A DNA stretch of 64,000 nt from Acidobacteriota bacterium (GTDB lineage Bacteria; Acidobacteriota; Terriglobia; Terriglobales; Acidobacteriaceae), in NCBI GenBank assembly GCA_018268755.1, contig JAFDVW010000017.1, positions 130,070-194,069 of the forward strand, given 5' to 3'. The translations under genes and the position numbers were made by a program. Under the pieces are notes generated by a model. It did not search any database, was not told the DNA's origin, and saw only the letters and a program-made list of their open reading frames with translations. Positions 34,553-42,457 of this stretch are shown one piece after another. Within the stretch, counting starts at the first letter, position 1. Each line of letters begins with the position of its first letter.

Positions 34553-37410
34553 GCAAACAAGCCATCATCGCGCCCGAAGAGAAGCTGGTGCGGGAACTCA
34601 TCGTGGCCGGTGAGGCGGACTGCAGCGAATTTGTCGCGCACCATCCCGAACTGCACAAGCCCGAGATGGTGACCCAGCTGGCCGACCGCGTCCGCGAACA
34701 CATCCGCGTCAATGTGCAGGAAGCCCTGCGCCTGGCCGACGTCACGCTGGCCATCGCCCAGTCCCTGCCGGAGGAAAAGGAATCTCTGGCGCGGGCCTTG
34801 CGCGCCAAGGCCAATGTGCTTTCCGCGCAGGGACACAATGCGGCTGCGGTCGACCTGCAACAGCAAGCCGCGGCATGGTTCGACGCTGTGGGCAATACGG
34901 CGGAAGTGGCACGCACACTGAGTGGATCCATTCAGCCCTTGCTGCTGCTGGGAGAGTACAGCCGGGCCTTCTCCGCCGCCGAACGGGCGCGCATGATCTT
35001 TGCCGCCGCCGGCAACACCTGGCGCCTGGCCCGTCTGGAAATCAACGTTGGCAATATCTACTACCGGCAAGATCGCTTTGCCGAGGCCATCGCCTGTTAC
35101 GAGCGGGCTTATGACGGACTGCAAGCGCAGAACGACCCGGAGGGCATTGCCGCGGTGCTCAGCAACATGATCACTTGCCGCATCAGCCTCAACCAGTTTC
35201 CCGAGGCGCTCGAAGCCCACCGCCGGACCCGCGAATTCTGCGAAGAACATGGCATGCCCCTGCTGGTGACCCAGGCGGATTACAACGTCGCCTATCTTTA
35301 CTACCTCCGCGGGGAATACAACAAGGCCATCGAGATGTTGCGCGCCACCCGCGTGAACGCGGAAAAGGTCGGCGACGCCTACCATAGCGCCCTCTGCGAT
35401 CTGGACCTGGCTGAGCTCCATCTCGAACTCAACCTCAGCGCTAAAGCCGGCGAACTTGCCCAACGCGGCCACGACGGCTTTCGCAAATTGGGTATGGGTT
35501 ACGAGAGCGCGAAGTGTCTGGCCTTCTCCGCCATTGCGGCCACGCAAAAAGGGCAAGCCACCGATGGGTTAAAGCTGTTTGCCCAGGCCCGCGAGGTCAT
35601 GGTGCGGGAAAAGAACCAGGTCTGGCCGTCGCTCATTGACCTCTATCGCGCCCTGGTGTTTTTCAATCAAGGCCGCCTCTTTGAGGCGCGCCGTCTTTGC
35701 AACGACGCACTGCGCTCTTTTCCGGCCTTGAATTTATGGAACAAGGCGGTGCTGGCCCGGTTGTTGTTGGCGCGCATCGCGCTGCGCACGGAAGAGGTTC
35801 CCCAGGCCTTGCAGCACGTCAATGCCGCCATTGAAAAGCTGGCCGACCTGGAAGCGCCGGTGCTCACCTATCAGTCACGCCTCTTATTGGGCGACATCTA
35901 TCTTGCGCAGCAGGACCGGGAAAAGGCCTATGCCGCCTATCAGACGGCCCGTGAAGCTCTGGAAACCTTGCGCAGCAGCCTGCGCGGAGAAGAGCTGAAG
36001 ATCGCTTTCGTCAAAAACCGCCTGGAAGTCTACGAAAAGCTCGTGGAACTATGCATGGAGCAGGCCGGGCAGGAACTCTCCGCTGAGGCGTTCCAGTACA
36101 TGGAGCAGGCCAAGTCGCGCAGCCTGATGGACCTTTTTGTGCGTCCCGCCTCCAGTGTATTGGAATCCGGCGCCGGGCAAAGCGAGTTGGTGCGGTCTTT
36201 GCGCGAAATGCGCGAAGAACTGAACTGGTATTACAACTTGATTGAGCGGGAACAGCTTCAGCCGCAGGACCGCTCTCAGGAGCGTATTGCGCGGCTTCAG
36301 CAGGAGGCGCAAAGGCGGGAGAAGGAGTTGATCCATAGCCTGCAGGAGGCCAGCGAGGCCGATGCCGCGCAGGCGGGTCTGCAAACTCCCACCCACGTGT
36401 CGCTGGAGGCCGTACGTAAGGCGCTGCCTCCCGATACCCTGCTCATTGAGTATTTTCGGATTCGCGACCGCATCGTTGTCTGCCTGCTGAGCGCGGACCG
36501 CCTCGAGCTAATCCCCGTTACACTCGAATCCCGTGTGGCCGGGGTGCTGCGGCTGTTTCAGTTTCAGCTCTCCAAGTTTCGTCTCGATCCCAAATACGTG
36601 GAGGCTTTCCGCGCTGCGCTGGCCCGGGCCACGCAGTCGCATTTGCAGGAACTGTATCGTGAATTGATCGCGCCCATTACCTCGCAGCTCGAAGCCCGCC
36701 ACTTGTTGTTTGTTCCCCACGGCCTGCTGCACTATGTGCCTTTTCATGCCCTGTTTGACGGACAGCAGCATCTGATCGATCGCTATACCGTTTCTTATGC
36801 CCCGAGCGCAGGCATCTTCGCGCTGTGCCAGGAACGGGCGGCCAACACCTCCGGAAGCTCGCTGATTCTGGGTATTCCGGACGCGCAGGCCCCGGCCATC
36901 GAAGATGAAGTCAAGGAACTGGCCGGCATGGTTCCTCAATCCCAGTTGTATCTGGGCGGGGACGCCAAAGAGTCCGTTCTGCGCGCGCAAGGGCCGGCTT
37001 GCCGGACCATTCATATTGCCACTCATGGCCACTTCCGCCAGGACAATCCCATGTTTTCCGGCATCCGCCTGGCCGATTCGTTTCTCAGCCTGTTCGACCT
37101 TTATCACCTCAAGTTGCCGGTGGAGCTGATTACCTTGAGTGGGTGCTCCACGGGACTCAACGTTGTGGCCGATGGCGATGAGTTGATTGGACTGGTGCGC
37201 GGCCTGCTCCACGCCGGCGCCCAGTCCTTGATGCTGAGTTTGTGGGACGTCCACGATCAGAGCACGGCGAAGTTTATGAAGCTGTTTTACCAGCACTGGC
37301 TGCAGGGGAAGCCCAAAGCGGTCGCATTACAGCAGGCTATGATCGCGCTGAGGGAGAGCTATCCCCATCCTTATCAATGGGCTCCCTTCATTTTGGTGGG
37401 GAAAGGCTAG
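34549..37410 (+). CDS. TPR-CHAT caspase-like protease
   Basis: A 953-aa cytoplasmic protein. Residues about 50-520 are tetratricopeptide-like helical pairs (for example INVGNIYYRQDRFAEAIACYERAYDGL). A coiled linker lies at about 560-620, and a C-terminal CHAT domain at about 640-953. The caspase-type dyad is intact: His826 in IHIATHGHF and Cys866 in LITLSGCSTG, followed by GLVRGLLHAGAQSLMLSLWDV. CHAT domains are clan CD proteases related to separase and caspase; the type III-E CRISPR Csx29 protein is a TPR-CHAT protease. GTG start, overlapping the sigma-factor stop. By context it may cut a regulator of that sigma factor. The substrate is unknown. Confidence 0.92.
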   Translation: MSKQAIIAPEEKLVRELIVAGEADCSEFVAHHPELHKPEMVTQLADRVREHIRVNVQEALRLADVTLAIAQSLPEEKESLARALRAKANVLSAQGHNAAAVDLQQQAAAWFDAVGNTAEVARTLSGSIQPLLLLGEYSRAFSAAERARMIFAAAGNTWRLARLEINVGNIYYRQDRFAEAIACYERAYDGLQAQNDPEGIAAVLSNMITCRISLNQFPEALEAHRRTREFCEEHGMPLLVTQADYNVAYLYYLRGEYNKAIEMLRATRVNAEKVGDAYHSALCDLDLAELHLELNLSAKAGELAQRGHDGFRKLGMGYESAKCLAFSAIAATQKGQATDGLKLFAQAREVMVREKNQVWPSLIDLYRALVFFNQGRLFEARRLCNDALRSFPALNLWNKAVLARLLLARIALRTEEVPQALQHVNAAIEKLADLEAPVLTYQSRLLLGDIYLAQQDREKAYAAYQTAREALETLRSSLRGEELKIAFVKNRLEVYEKLVELCMEQAGQELSAEAFQYMEQAKSRSLMDLFVRPASSVLESGAGQSELVRSLREMREELNWYYNLIEREQLQPQDRSQERIARLQQEAQRREKELIHSLQEASEADAAQAGLQTPTHVSLEAVRKALPPDTLLIEYFRIRDRIVVCLLSADRLELIPVTLESRVAGVLRLFQFQLSKFRLDPKYVEAFRAALARATQSHLQELYRELIAPITSQLEARHLLFVPHGLLHYVPFHALFDGQQHLIDRYTVSYAPSAGIFALCQERAANTSGSSLILGIPDAQAPAIEDEVKELAGMVPQSQLYLGGDAKESVLRAQGPACRTIHIATHGHFRQDNPMFSGIRLADSFLSLFDLYHLKLPVELITLSGCSTGLNVVADGDELIGLVRGLLHAGAQSLMLSLWDVHDQSTAKFMKLFYQHWLQGKPKAVALQQAMIALRESYPHPYQWAPFILVGKG

Positions 37411-37533
37411 CCCTGGAATATTTTTGTGGCCCTATATTTTTGAGCAGCTCCGGGACCCTTTATCTACAAATGGCGGAAACATGGCAAATATCCCAGGTTC
37501 TGGTTTTGTCCATGACGCTTTCAGGAGGTAGGG

Positions 37534-38154
37534 ATGAAGCACTTTAACGAAACCCAATGGGCTGATTTTGCCAGAAAGCTGGCGCCCCCGGCGAAGCAAG
37601 CGGCCATGCAGGCCCACTTGCAGGCCGGTTGCCCGTCCTGCGCTGCCATCTTGCAAACGTGGGAGAGCGTAGTGGCCCTGGCAAAAGAAGAGAGGGACTT
37701 GAGCCCGCCGGAGGACGCTGTACGCATGGTGAAGAGCCAGTTTGCGGTGGCATCGGCACTCGCGGAGGAGCGGGTGCGCCTGGTGTTTGACTCTTTTCTG
37801 CAGCCCGCTACGGCAGGCGTGCGCGGGGCTTTTTCCGCCCGCCAATACTTGTTTGAGACCGACGAGTTGTACATCGATCTGCGGCTGGATTCGCAGGCGG
37901 AGCGTATGCGCTTAGTCGGGCAAATTATGGAGCGTGCTACGACCAGCCCTAGTGTGCAGGACCTCCCCATTCATTTGCACCAGGGGACTCTGCCGCTGTC
38001 CAAGACGCGCACCAACCAGTTTGGCGAATTTCAGATGGAGTTTGAACCGGGCATGGGGTTGCGCCTTTCCATTTTGCTCAATGAAGGCCACCCGATTGTC
38101 CTGCCGTTATATGAAACGCCCGTTCCCAAGCCCGAGAACGGAACGCTTTCTTGA
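37534..38154 (+). CDS. Anti-sigma-like zinc-binding protein (candidate sigma regulator)
   Basis: A 206-aa soluble protein. The N-terminus (WADFARKLAP...MQAHLQAGCPSC) has His28-x4-Cys33-x2-Cys36, close to the H-x3-C-x2-C zinc motif of ZAS/zf-HC2 anti-sigma factors but with one extra residue. No membrane helix is present, so if it binds a sigma factor it does so in the cytoplasm. The C-terminal part (about 100-185) is the domain shared with the 28475 gene and looks beta-rich. AGGAGG precedes the ATG. It sits 123 bp after the TPR-CHAT gene and before the subtilase. It is a plausible sigma-factor partner or protease substrate; neither is shown. Confidence 0.7.
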   Translation: MKHFNETQWADFARKLAPPAKQAAMQAHLQAGCPSCAAILQTWESVVALAKEERDLSPPEDAVRMVKSQFAVASALAEERVRLVFDSFLQPATAGVRGAFSARQYLFETDELYIDLRLDSQAERMRLVGQIMERATTSPSVQDLPIHLHQGTLPLSKTRTNQFGEFQMEFEPGMGLRLSILLNEGHPIVLPLYETPVPKPENGTLS

Positions 38155-38283
38155 TTATTTTCAAGAGTTTGCAGGTAACCTCCCTCGGATTACGGCTGTA
38201 AGTTTGGCCAAAATGAAAATCGTCTTAGACTTGATCTACCGCAACACCATCCAAGTGGGGACAAGTCAGGAAGAGTAGAGGGA

Positions 38284-39717
38284 ATGAGAACTCAATTGCA
38301 AAGCACATCGGCGGTCCTTTGGAGTAAAGCGCGTTTCCTTTGCGGTATTTTGCTGCTCGCTTTGGTAGTGGGCGTCGGCGCCCCAAAAGCGGAAGCGCAA
38401 AATCGCCTGGTGGTTCGCGACAGCCTGGGCCTGAGCAACCTGCTGAATCTTTGCAATGTGCTGGGCTGCTCCGTGGACCACGCCATCGGCGACCCGGATG
38501 GCCAGCTCTTTGTCGTAGTGGTCCCTCCGCCATTGGATTTGAGTGCCCTGCAGTCCCTGCTCAACCTGAACCTGGGCATCGTTTCCGTCGAACTCGACCA
38601 AGTGGTGAAGACCCAGGGCGCGGATGCGGGTCCCGCCCCGTACTACCTGACCGATACCACCCCGGTAAATTATTACGGATCGACGGTGTGGCGGGGATAT
38701 GTGAACCAGCCGGCCAACCAACTTATTCGCACCAGCGCCACCCAGTCCAAGTTCAATGCCACCGGCGCAAATATTGTAGTGGCAGTCATTGATACCGGCG
38801 TGGATCCCAATCATCCGGTCTTAAAGAATTCTCTGGTCGCGGGCTATGACTTTACCCGCAATCAGAGCGGCGGTTCGGAAGTCGCGGATGTCAGTCAGTC
38901 CTCCGTAGCGGTGCTGGATGTCAGAAGGCCGGCGCGGGTCAGCCAGTCGTCGGTGGCGGTCCTCGATCAGTCCTCTGTCGCCGTGCTGGACAATCCGGAA
39001 TACGCCGCTTTCGGCCATGGCACCATGGTTTCGGGCATCATCCACCTGGTGGCCCCGAATGCCAAGATCATGCCGCTCAAGGCCTTCCACGCCGACGGTT
39101 CGGCTTACAATTCGGATGTACTGAGCGCTATTTACTATGCGACCTCGCATGGCGCGAAGGTCGTCAACATGAGCTTCAACTACACCAGCTATTCCAAGGA
39201 ATTGGAAAATGCGGTGAACTACGCCGCCAATCGTGGGTTGATTCTGGTGGCCGCCGCCGGCAACGATGGTTTGCAGACCAAGGTCTATCCCGGCGCCTTC
39301 AAGAACGTGATTGATGTCGCCTCGACCGGGGATAACGATATTCAATCCAGCTTCACCAATTATGGGGCGCCGCCGGTGTGGCTGGCCGCGCCTGGAGAAG
39401 CGATCGTCACCACCTATCCCTACAATACCTACGCGGCGTCGTGGGGAACTTCCTTCAGCGCCCCGTTTGTCAGCGGCACGGCCGCCATGATGGCCGGCGT
39501 TTACAGCGCCCAGGCCAGCGCGCAGGTGACTATTTCCTTGGGTCTGATCAAGCTGACGGTGCCTCTGACCCTGCCCGTGACAACCCTGACCAACCAGACC
39601 CAGGCGGCCAACGCCCTGAGCAATGCGCAGGACATTTCCAATCCACAATTAGGGTATGGGCGCCTCGATACCTATAAAGCGGTGAACGCCTACCGCACCA
39701 ACCTGGGACTGAAGTAG
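38284..39717 (+). CDS. Exported S8 subtilisin-like serine protease
   Basis: A 477-aa protease with a signal peptide (hydrophobic at 17-33, cleavage near AEAQ), a propeptide-like domain (about 40-140) and the S8 domain. The triad is Asp170 in VIDTGVDPNHP, His245 in FGHGTMVSGII and Ser390 in GTSFSAPFVSG, with oxyanion Asn in AAGNDG. Between Asp and His lies an insertion with three near-identical octapeptides QSSVAVLD (residues 205, 221 and 229), encoded by different synonymous codons. The protein is likely secreted or periplasmic. It follows the sigma/CHAT/anti-sigma-like genes on the same strand, though a 129-bp gap allows separate transcription. Confidence 0.92.
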   Translation: MRTQLQSTSAVLWSKARFLCGILLLALVVGVGAPKAEAQNRLVVRDSLGLSNLLNLCNVLGCSVDHAIGDPDGQLFVVVVPPPLDLSALQSLLNLNLGIVSVELDQVVKTQGADAGPAPYYLTDTTPVNYYGSTVWRGYVNQPANQLIRTSATQSKFNATGANIVVAVIDTGVDPNHPVLKNSLVAGYDFTRNQSGGSEVADVSQSSVAVLDVRRPARVSQSSVAVLDQSSVAVLDNPEYAAFGHGTMVSGIIHLVAPNAKIMPLKAFHADGSAYNSDVLSAIYYATSHGAKVVNMSFNYTSYSKELENAVNYAANRGLILVAAAGNDGLQTKVYPGAFKNVIDVASTGDNDIQSSFTNYGAPPVWLAAPGEAIVTTYPYNTYAASWGTSFSAPFVSGTAAMMAGVYSAQASAQVTISLGLIKLTVPLTLPVTTLTNQTQAANALSNAQDISNPQLGYGRLDTYKAVNAYRTNLGLK

Positions 39718-39736
39718 GCCACAAAGGTTTCTCACC

Positions 39737-40432
39737 ATGGGCTCAACTTTTCACAAGTCCCTGCCGGCCCTCGCAATCTCAGTGGATGGATTGCGAGTGA
39801 AGGAACTGGAGGAGCAGCAGCACACGCTGCTCAACTCCGTAATCTGCGCCTTCAATCAGCTGCTCGATCTGCGCGATATCGGTACCGGCATTCATAGCAC
39901 GCGCCTGGCGGAGTGGGCGGTGCGCATGGCCCGCAAGCTGGGTGTTCCGGAAGCGGACCTGTTTCAGTTTGAGGTGGCCGCCCTGCTGCACGATATCGGC
40001 AAGATCGGCGTGCCTGATGCCATTCTGAAAAAAGAGGGGAAGCTCACCCCGGAAGAGCGCGAGCTGATGAACCGGCATCCCGAGTTCAGCTGGTCGATTC
40101 TGCGCATGTTCCCCGGCCTGGAGAAAGCCAGCTTGTACGCCCTGCATCACCACGAAAGCTTTGATGGCAAGGGCTATCCGGGAGGTTTGCAGGGGGAAGA
40201 CATTCCCATCGGCTCCCGCGTGATAGCCGTCGTGGACGCCTATGACGCCATGACCTCCGACCGCTGTTACCGCAAGGGTCTGGCCCATGAAGAGGCCGTG
40301 CGGCGCCTGACCGCCAGCGAAGGGACCCAATTTGATCCTGTCGTAGTGCGCGCTTTCCTGGAAATTGCCGAGCAGCAGGAAATTGCTGGGGTGCGCGCCG
40401 CAACCGACATGGCCTCGGCCCTGGCCATCTAA
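39737..40432 (+). CDS. HD-GYP cyclic-di-GMP phosphodiesterase
   Basis: A 231-aa stand-alone HD-GYP domain that would hydrolyse cyclic di-GMP. It contains LLHDIGKIGVPDAIL (HD at 85-86), HHESFDGKGYPGG (GYP at 146-148) and VVDAYDAMTSDRCYRKGL. No receiver or membrane domain is attached; the N-terminal 40 residues form a short helix. It starts 19 bp after the subtilase stop and is probably in the same transcript. Two PilZ proteins elsewhere in the window (47.2 and 62.8 kb) show that the cell uses this second messenger. Confidence 0.9.
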   Translation: MGSTFHKSLPALAISVDGLRVKELEEQQHTLLNSVICAFNQLLDLRDIGTGIHSTRLAEWAVRMARKLGVPEADLFQFEVAALLHDIGKIGVPDAILKKEGKLTPEERELMNRHPEFSWSILRMFPGLEKASLYALHHHESFDGKGYPGGLQGEDIPIGSRVIAVVDAYDAMTSDRCYRKGLAHEEAVRRLTASEGTQFDPVVVRAFLEIAEQQEIAGVRAATDMASALAI

Positions 40433-40442
40433 GCCGGCCGTT

Positions 40443-41321
40443 TTATCCCAGAAAGCGCGGCTCTTCCGTGCCCTTGATTCCGGTTTTAAGGCGGAACAAG
40501 TCGCCGGATTGCGGGCTCGCCTTCTTTTCGTCCGCGGTCAGACCCAGCGTGGCGGTGGTCACATACAACTCATCGAGGCTCTTCCCCCCGAATTTGCAGG
40601 CGGTCGGATTGGGAACGGGAAACTTGTATTCCTGGTCGACCTTCCCTTCGGGGGTGTAGCGGACTACCCGCCATCCACCCCAGAACGCGCTCCAGATGTG
40701 GCCTTCGCTGTCCACCGTCATTCCGTCGGGCACGCCGCCAGTGGTTTCGGTCTGGATGAATACCTTCCGATTCCGAATCGACCCTGTGGCCGCTTCATAT
40801 TCATAGCGGTAAATGCAATAGCGCAGGGAATCGGTGAAGTACATGAATTTCAGGTCCGGGCTCCAGCCCAGGCCATTGGAGACGGTGATCTCCTTGTCCA
40901 TGGTGTGGATCTTGCCATCGGGATCGTAGCGAAACAGTTCTCCGACCGGCTGGTTTGCGTCCGTGTCATGCATGGACCCGACCCAGTACCGCCCCTGCGG
41001 GTCGACCGCCGCGTCATTCAAGCGGATGCCGGGCTTCTCCGCAATGGGATTCACCAGCGGATCAAAGCGGTTGCTGGCAGGCTCCCAGTTGCAGAGACCT
41101 TGGCGCGTAGCGGTGATAAATCCGCCTTTTTTGCGCAGGCCGAGGGCCATGACGGAAAACGGGGTTTCCTGAAAGCTCACCTTGCCCGTGCTTGGGGTAA
41201 ATTGGTAAATGCGCTGGTGCTCAATGAAGTCGACCCAATAGAGGGTCTGGTTCTCTGAGTTCCAGAGAGGGCCTTCACCGATCACATTACCGATAGTGCC
41301 TACGTGCTCCGGGGTCGCCAT
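40443..41321 (-). CDS. SMP-30/gluconolactonase family protein
   Basis: A 292-aa six-bladed propeller likely to open sugar lactones (aldonolactonase) with a divalent metal. Landmarks: Glu in IGEGPLWNSENQTLYWVD, PGIRLNDAAVDPQGRYWVGSM (metal Asn/Asp), VSNGLGWSPDLKFMYFTDSL (metal Asn and Asp) and PDGMTVDSEGHIWSAFWGG. The ATG at 41321 has GGAG upstream; a TTG at 41357 is the alternative. A minus-strand promoter TTGACA-17-CACAAT lies just upstream with its -35 inside a 20-bp palindrome. Fits the sugar-oxidation theme of the next genes. Confidence 0.9.
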   Translation of the reverse strand: MATPEHVGTIGNVIGEGPLWNSENQTLYWVDFIEHQRIYQFTPSTGKVSFQETPFSVMALGLRKKGGFITATRQGLCNWEPASNRFDPLVNPIAEKPGIRLNDAAVDPQGRYWVGSMHDTDANQPVGELFRYDPDGKIHTMDKEITVSNGLGWSPDLKFMYFTDSLRYCIYRYEYEAATGSIRNRKVFIQTETTGGVPDGMTVDSEGHIWSAFWGGWRVVRYTPEGKVDQEYKFPVPNPTACKFGGKSLDELYVTTATLGLTADEKKASPQSGDLFRLKTGIKGTEEPRFLG

Positions 41322-41365
41322 GGGGTCGCTCCAAACTTCCAAATTGTGGGATTGCAAAAGAAAAT

Positions 41366-41385
41366 TGTCAACACTTATGTTGACA
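41366..41385. promoter_or_regulatory. 20-bp palindrome between divergent SMP-30 and kinase genes
   Basis: TGTCAACA-CTTA-TGTTGACA is a perfect inverted repeat (8-bp arms, 4-bp centre). Read on the minus strand it contains the TTGACA -35 box of the SMP-30 gene. It is a likely operator for a dimeric regulator (GntR- or MarR-like site by appearance). The regulator is not identified in the window; the site differs from the LacI-type operators at 49-56 kb. Confidence 0.55.
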
Positions 41386-41404
41386 TAATAGACTGATCGC
41401 CGGC

Positions 41405-42427
41405 ATGGAACTGGACATCGAGAATTTCGACGACCTGCGACAGTACATGATGCAGCAGGGCCATGTCCACCAGGGCGAGAGAATTGTCCTCCACAAACTG
41501 GCGGGCGGTGTTTCCAACCGGACCGTCCTGGTTTCCTGGCCTGACCGCCATGGCTGGGTGTTGAAGCAGGCTCTGGCCAAACTACGGGTCGCGGTTGACT
41601 GGTTTAGCGATCCAGAGCGCATTGCCGTAGAGGCGAAAGCGCTGCGCTGGCTGAATCATGCCGCTCCCCCGGGAAGCACCCCGGGTTTTGTTTTTGAAGA
41701 TACCTCCCGCCATATCCTGGCCATGCAGGCCATTCCCGAGGGGCACGAAAACTGGAAGTCGCTGCTGTTGGCTGGGGAGATTGTTCCTGACCACTTTGAG
41801 CAGTTTGGAGTGCTGCTGGGCGCGATCCATCGGCAATCGACCGAACATGCCGCCCAGCTTGCCGAGGAATTTGCCGACACGCGATATTTTGAGAGCTTGC
41901 GTCTTGAGCCGTACTACCTTTACACCGCACAGCAGGTGCCTGACGCAGCCGGCTTTCTGCGCGCGCTGGCGTCGGAAACGCTCCGCCACAAAGATTGCCT
42001 GGTGCATGGAGATTTCAGCCCCAAGAACACCTTGCTCTATCAGGACAAACTGATTCTGCTCGACTACGAAGTGATGCACTTCGGCGATCCCGCATTTGAC
42101 GTGGGCTTTGCCATGGCCCACTTTCTCAGCAAAGCGCACCATCTGCCGCGCCATCATGATCAGGTAGCGGCAGGGGCGGAGCGTTTTCTCGCCGTTTATC
42201 GCCGGCAAGTCGCGGCGCTCGCTTGGGCGGGTGAATTGGAGCCGCGCATGGTGCGCCATTCGCTGGGCTGCTCGCTGGCGCGAGTGGCGGGGAAGTCCAC
42301 GCTGGAGTATCTCTCGCGGGAGGAAATGGAACGCCAGCGCCACGCGCTGCTGCCGCTCCTGGCAAACCCGCCGGCCACTGTGGACGGGTTGATCGGCCAA
42401 TTTTTGCAAAACATCCGCCAGGGATAA
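41405..42427 (+). CDS. APH-family phosphotransferase (small-molecule kinase)
   Basis: A 340-aa kinase of the aminoglycoside/choline/methylthioribose kinase fold. The catalytic loop is CLVHGDFSPKNTLLY and the metal-binding segment LILLDYEVMHFGDPAFDVG. The N-terminal ATP region GGVSNRTVLV precedes WVLKQALAKLRV, and DWFSDPERI is reminiscent of 5-methylthioribose kinase. It would phosphorylate a sugar, amino-alcohol or thioribose; the neighbours (lactonase, enolase-like) favour a sugar substrate. It is transcribed divergently from the lactonase gene over a palindromic operator and followed 30 bp later by the enolase-like gene. Confidence 0.8.
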   Translation: MELDIENFDDLRQYMMQQGHVHQGERIVLHKLAGGVSNRTVLVSWPDRHGWVLKQALAKLRVAVDWFSDPERIAVEAKALRWLNHAAPPGSTPGFVFEDTSRHILAMQAIPEGHENWKSLLLAGEIVPDHFEQFGVLLGAIHRQSTEHAAQLAEEFADTRYFESLRLEPYYLYTAQQVPDAAGFLRALASETLRHKDCLVHGDFSPKNTLLYQDKLILLDYEVMHFGDPAFDVGFAMAHFLSKAHHLPRHHDQVAAGAERFLAVYRRQVAALAWAGELEPRMVRHSLGCSLARVAGKSTLEYLSREEMERQRHALLPLLANPPATVDGLIGQFLQNIRQG

Positions 42428-42457
42428 TTTCCCGCGGAATATTTCATAAGAGGACTC

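Noticed and set aside
33974..39717. Type III-E CRISPR (Craspase) locus
   Set aside because: TPR-CHAT and sigma factor are present, but there is no Cas7-11-like effector, no Csx30/Csx31 that could be recognised and no repeat array in the window.
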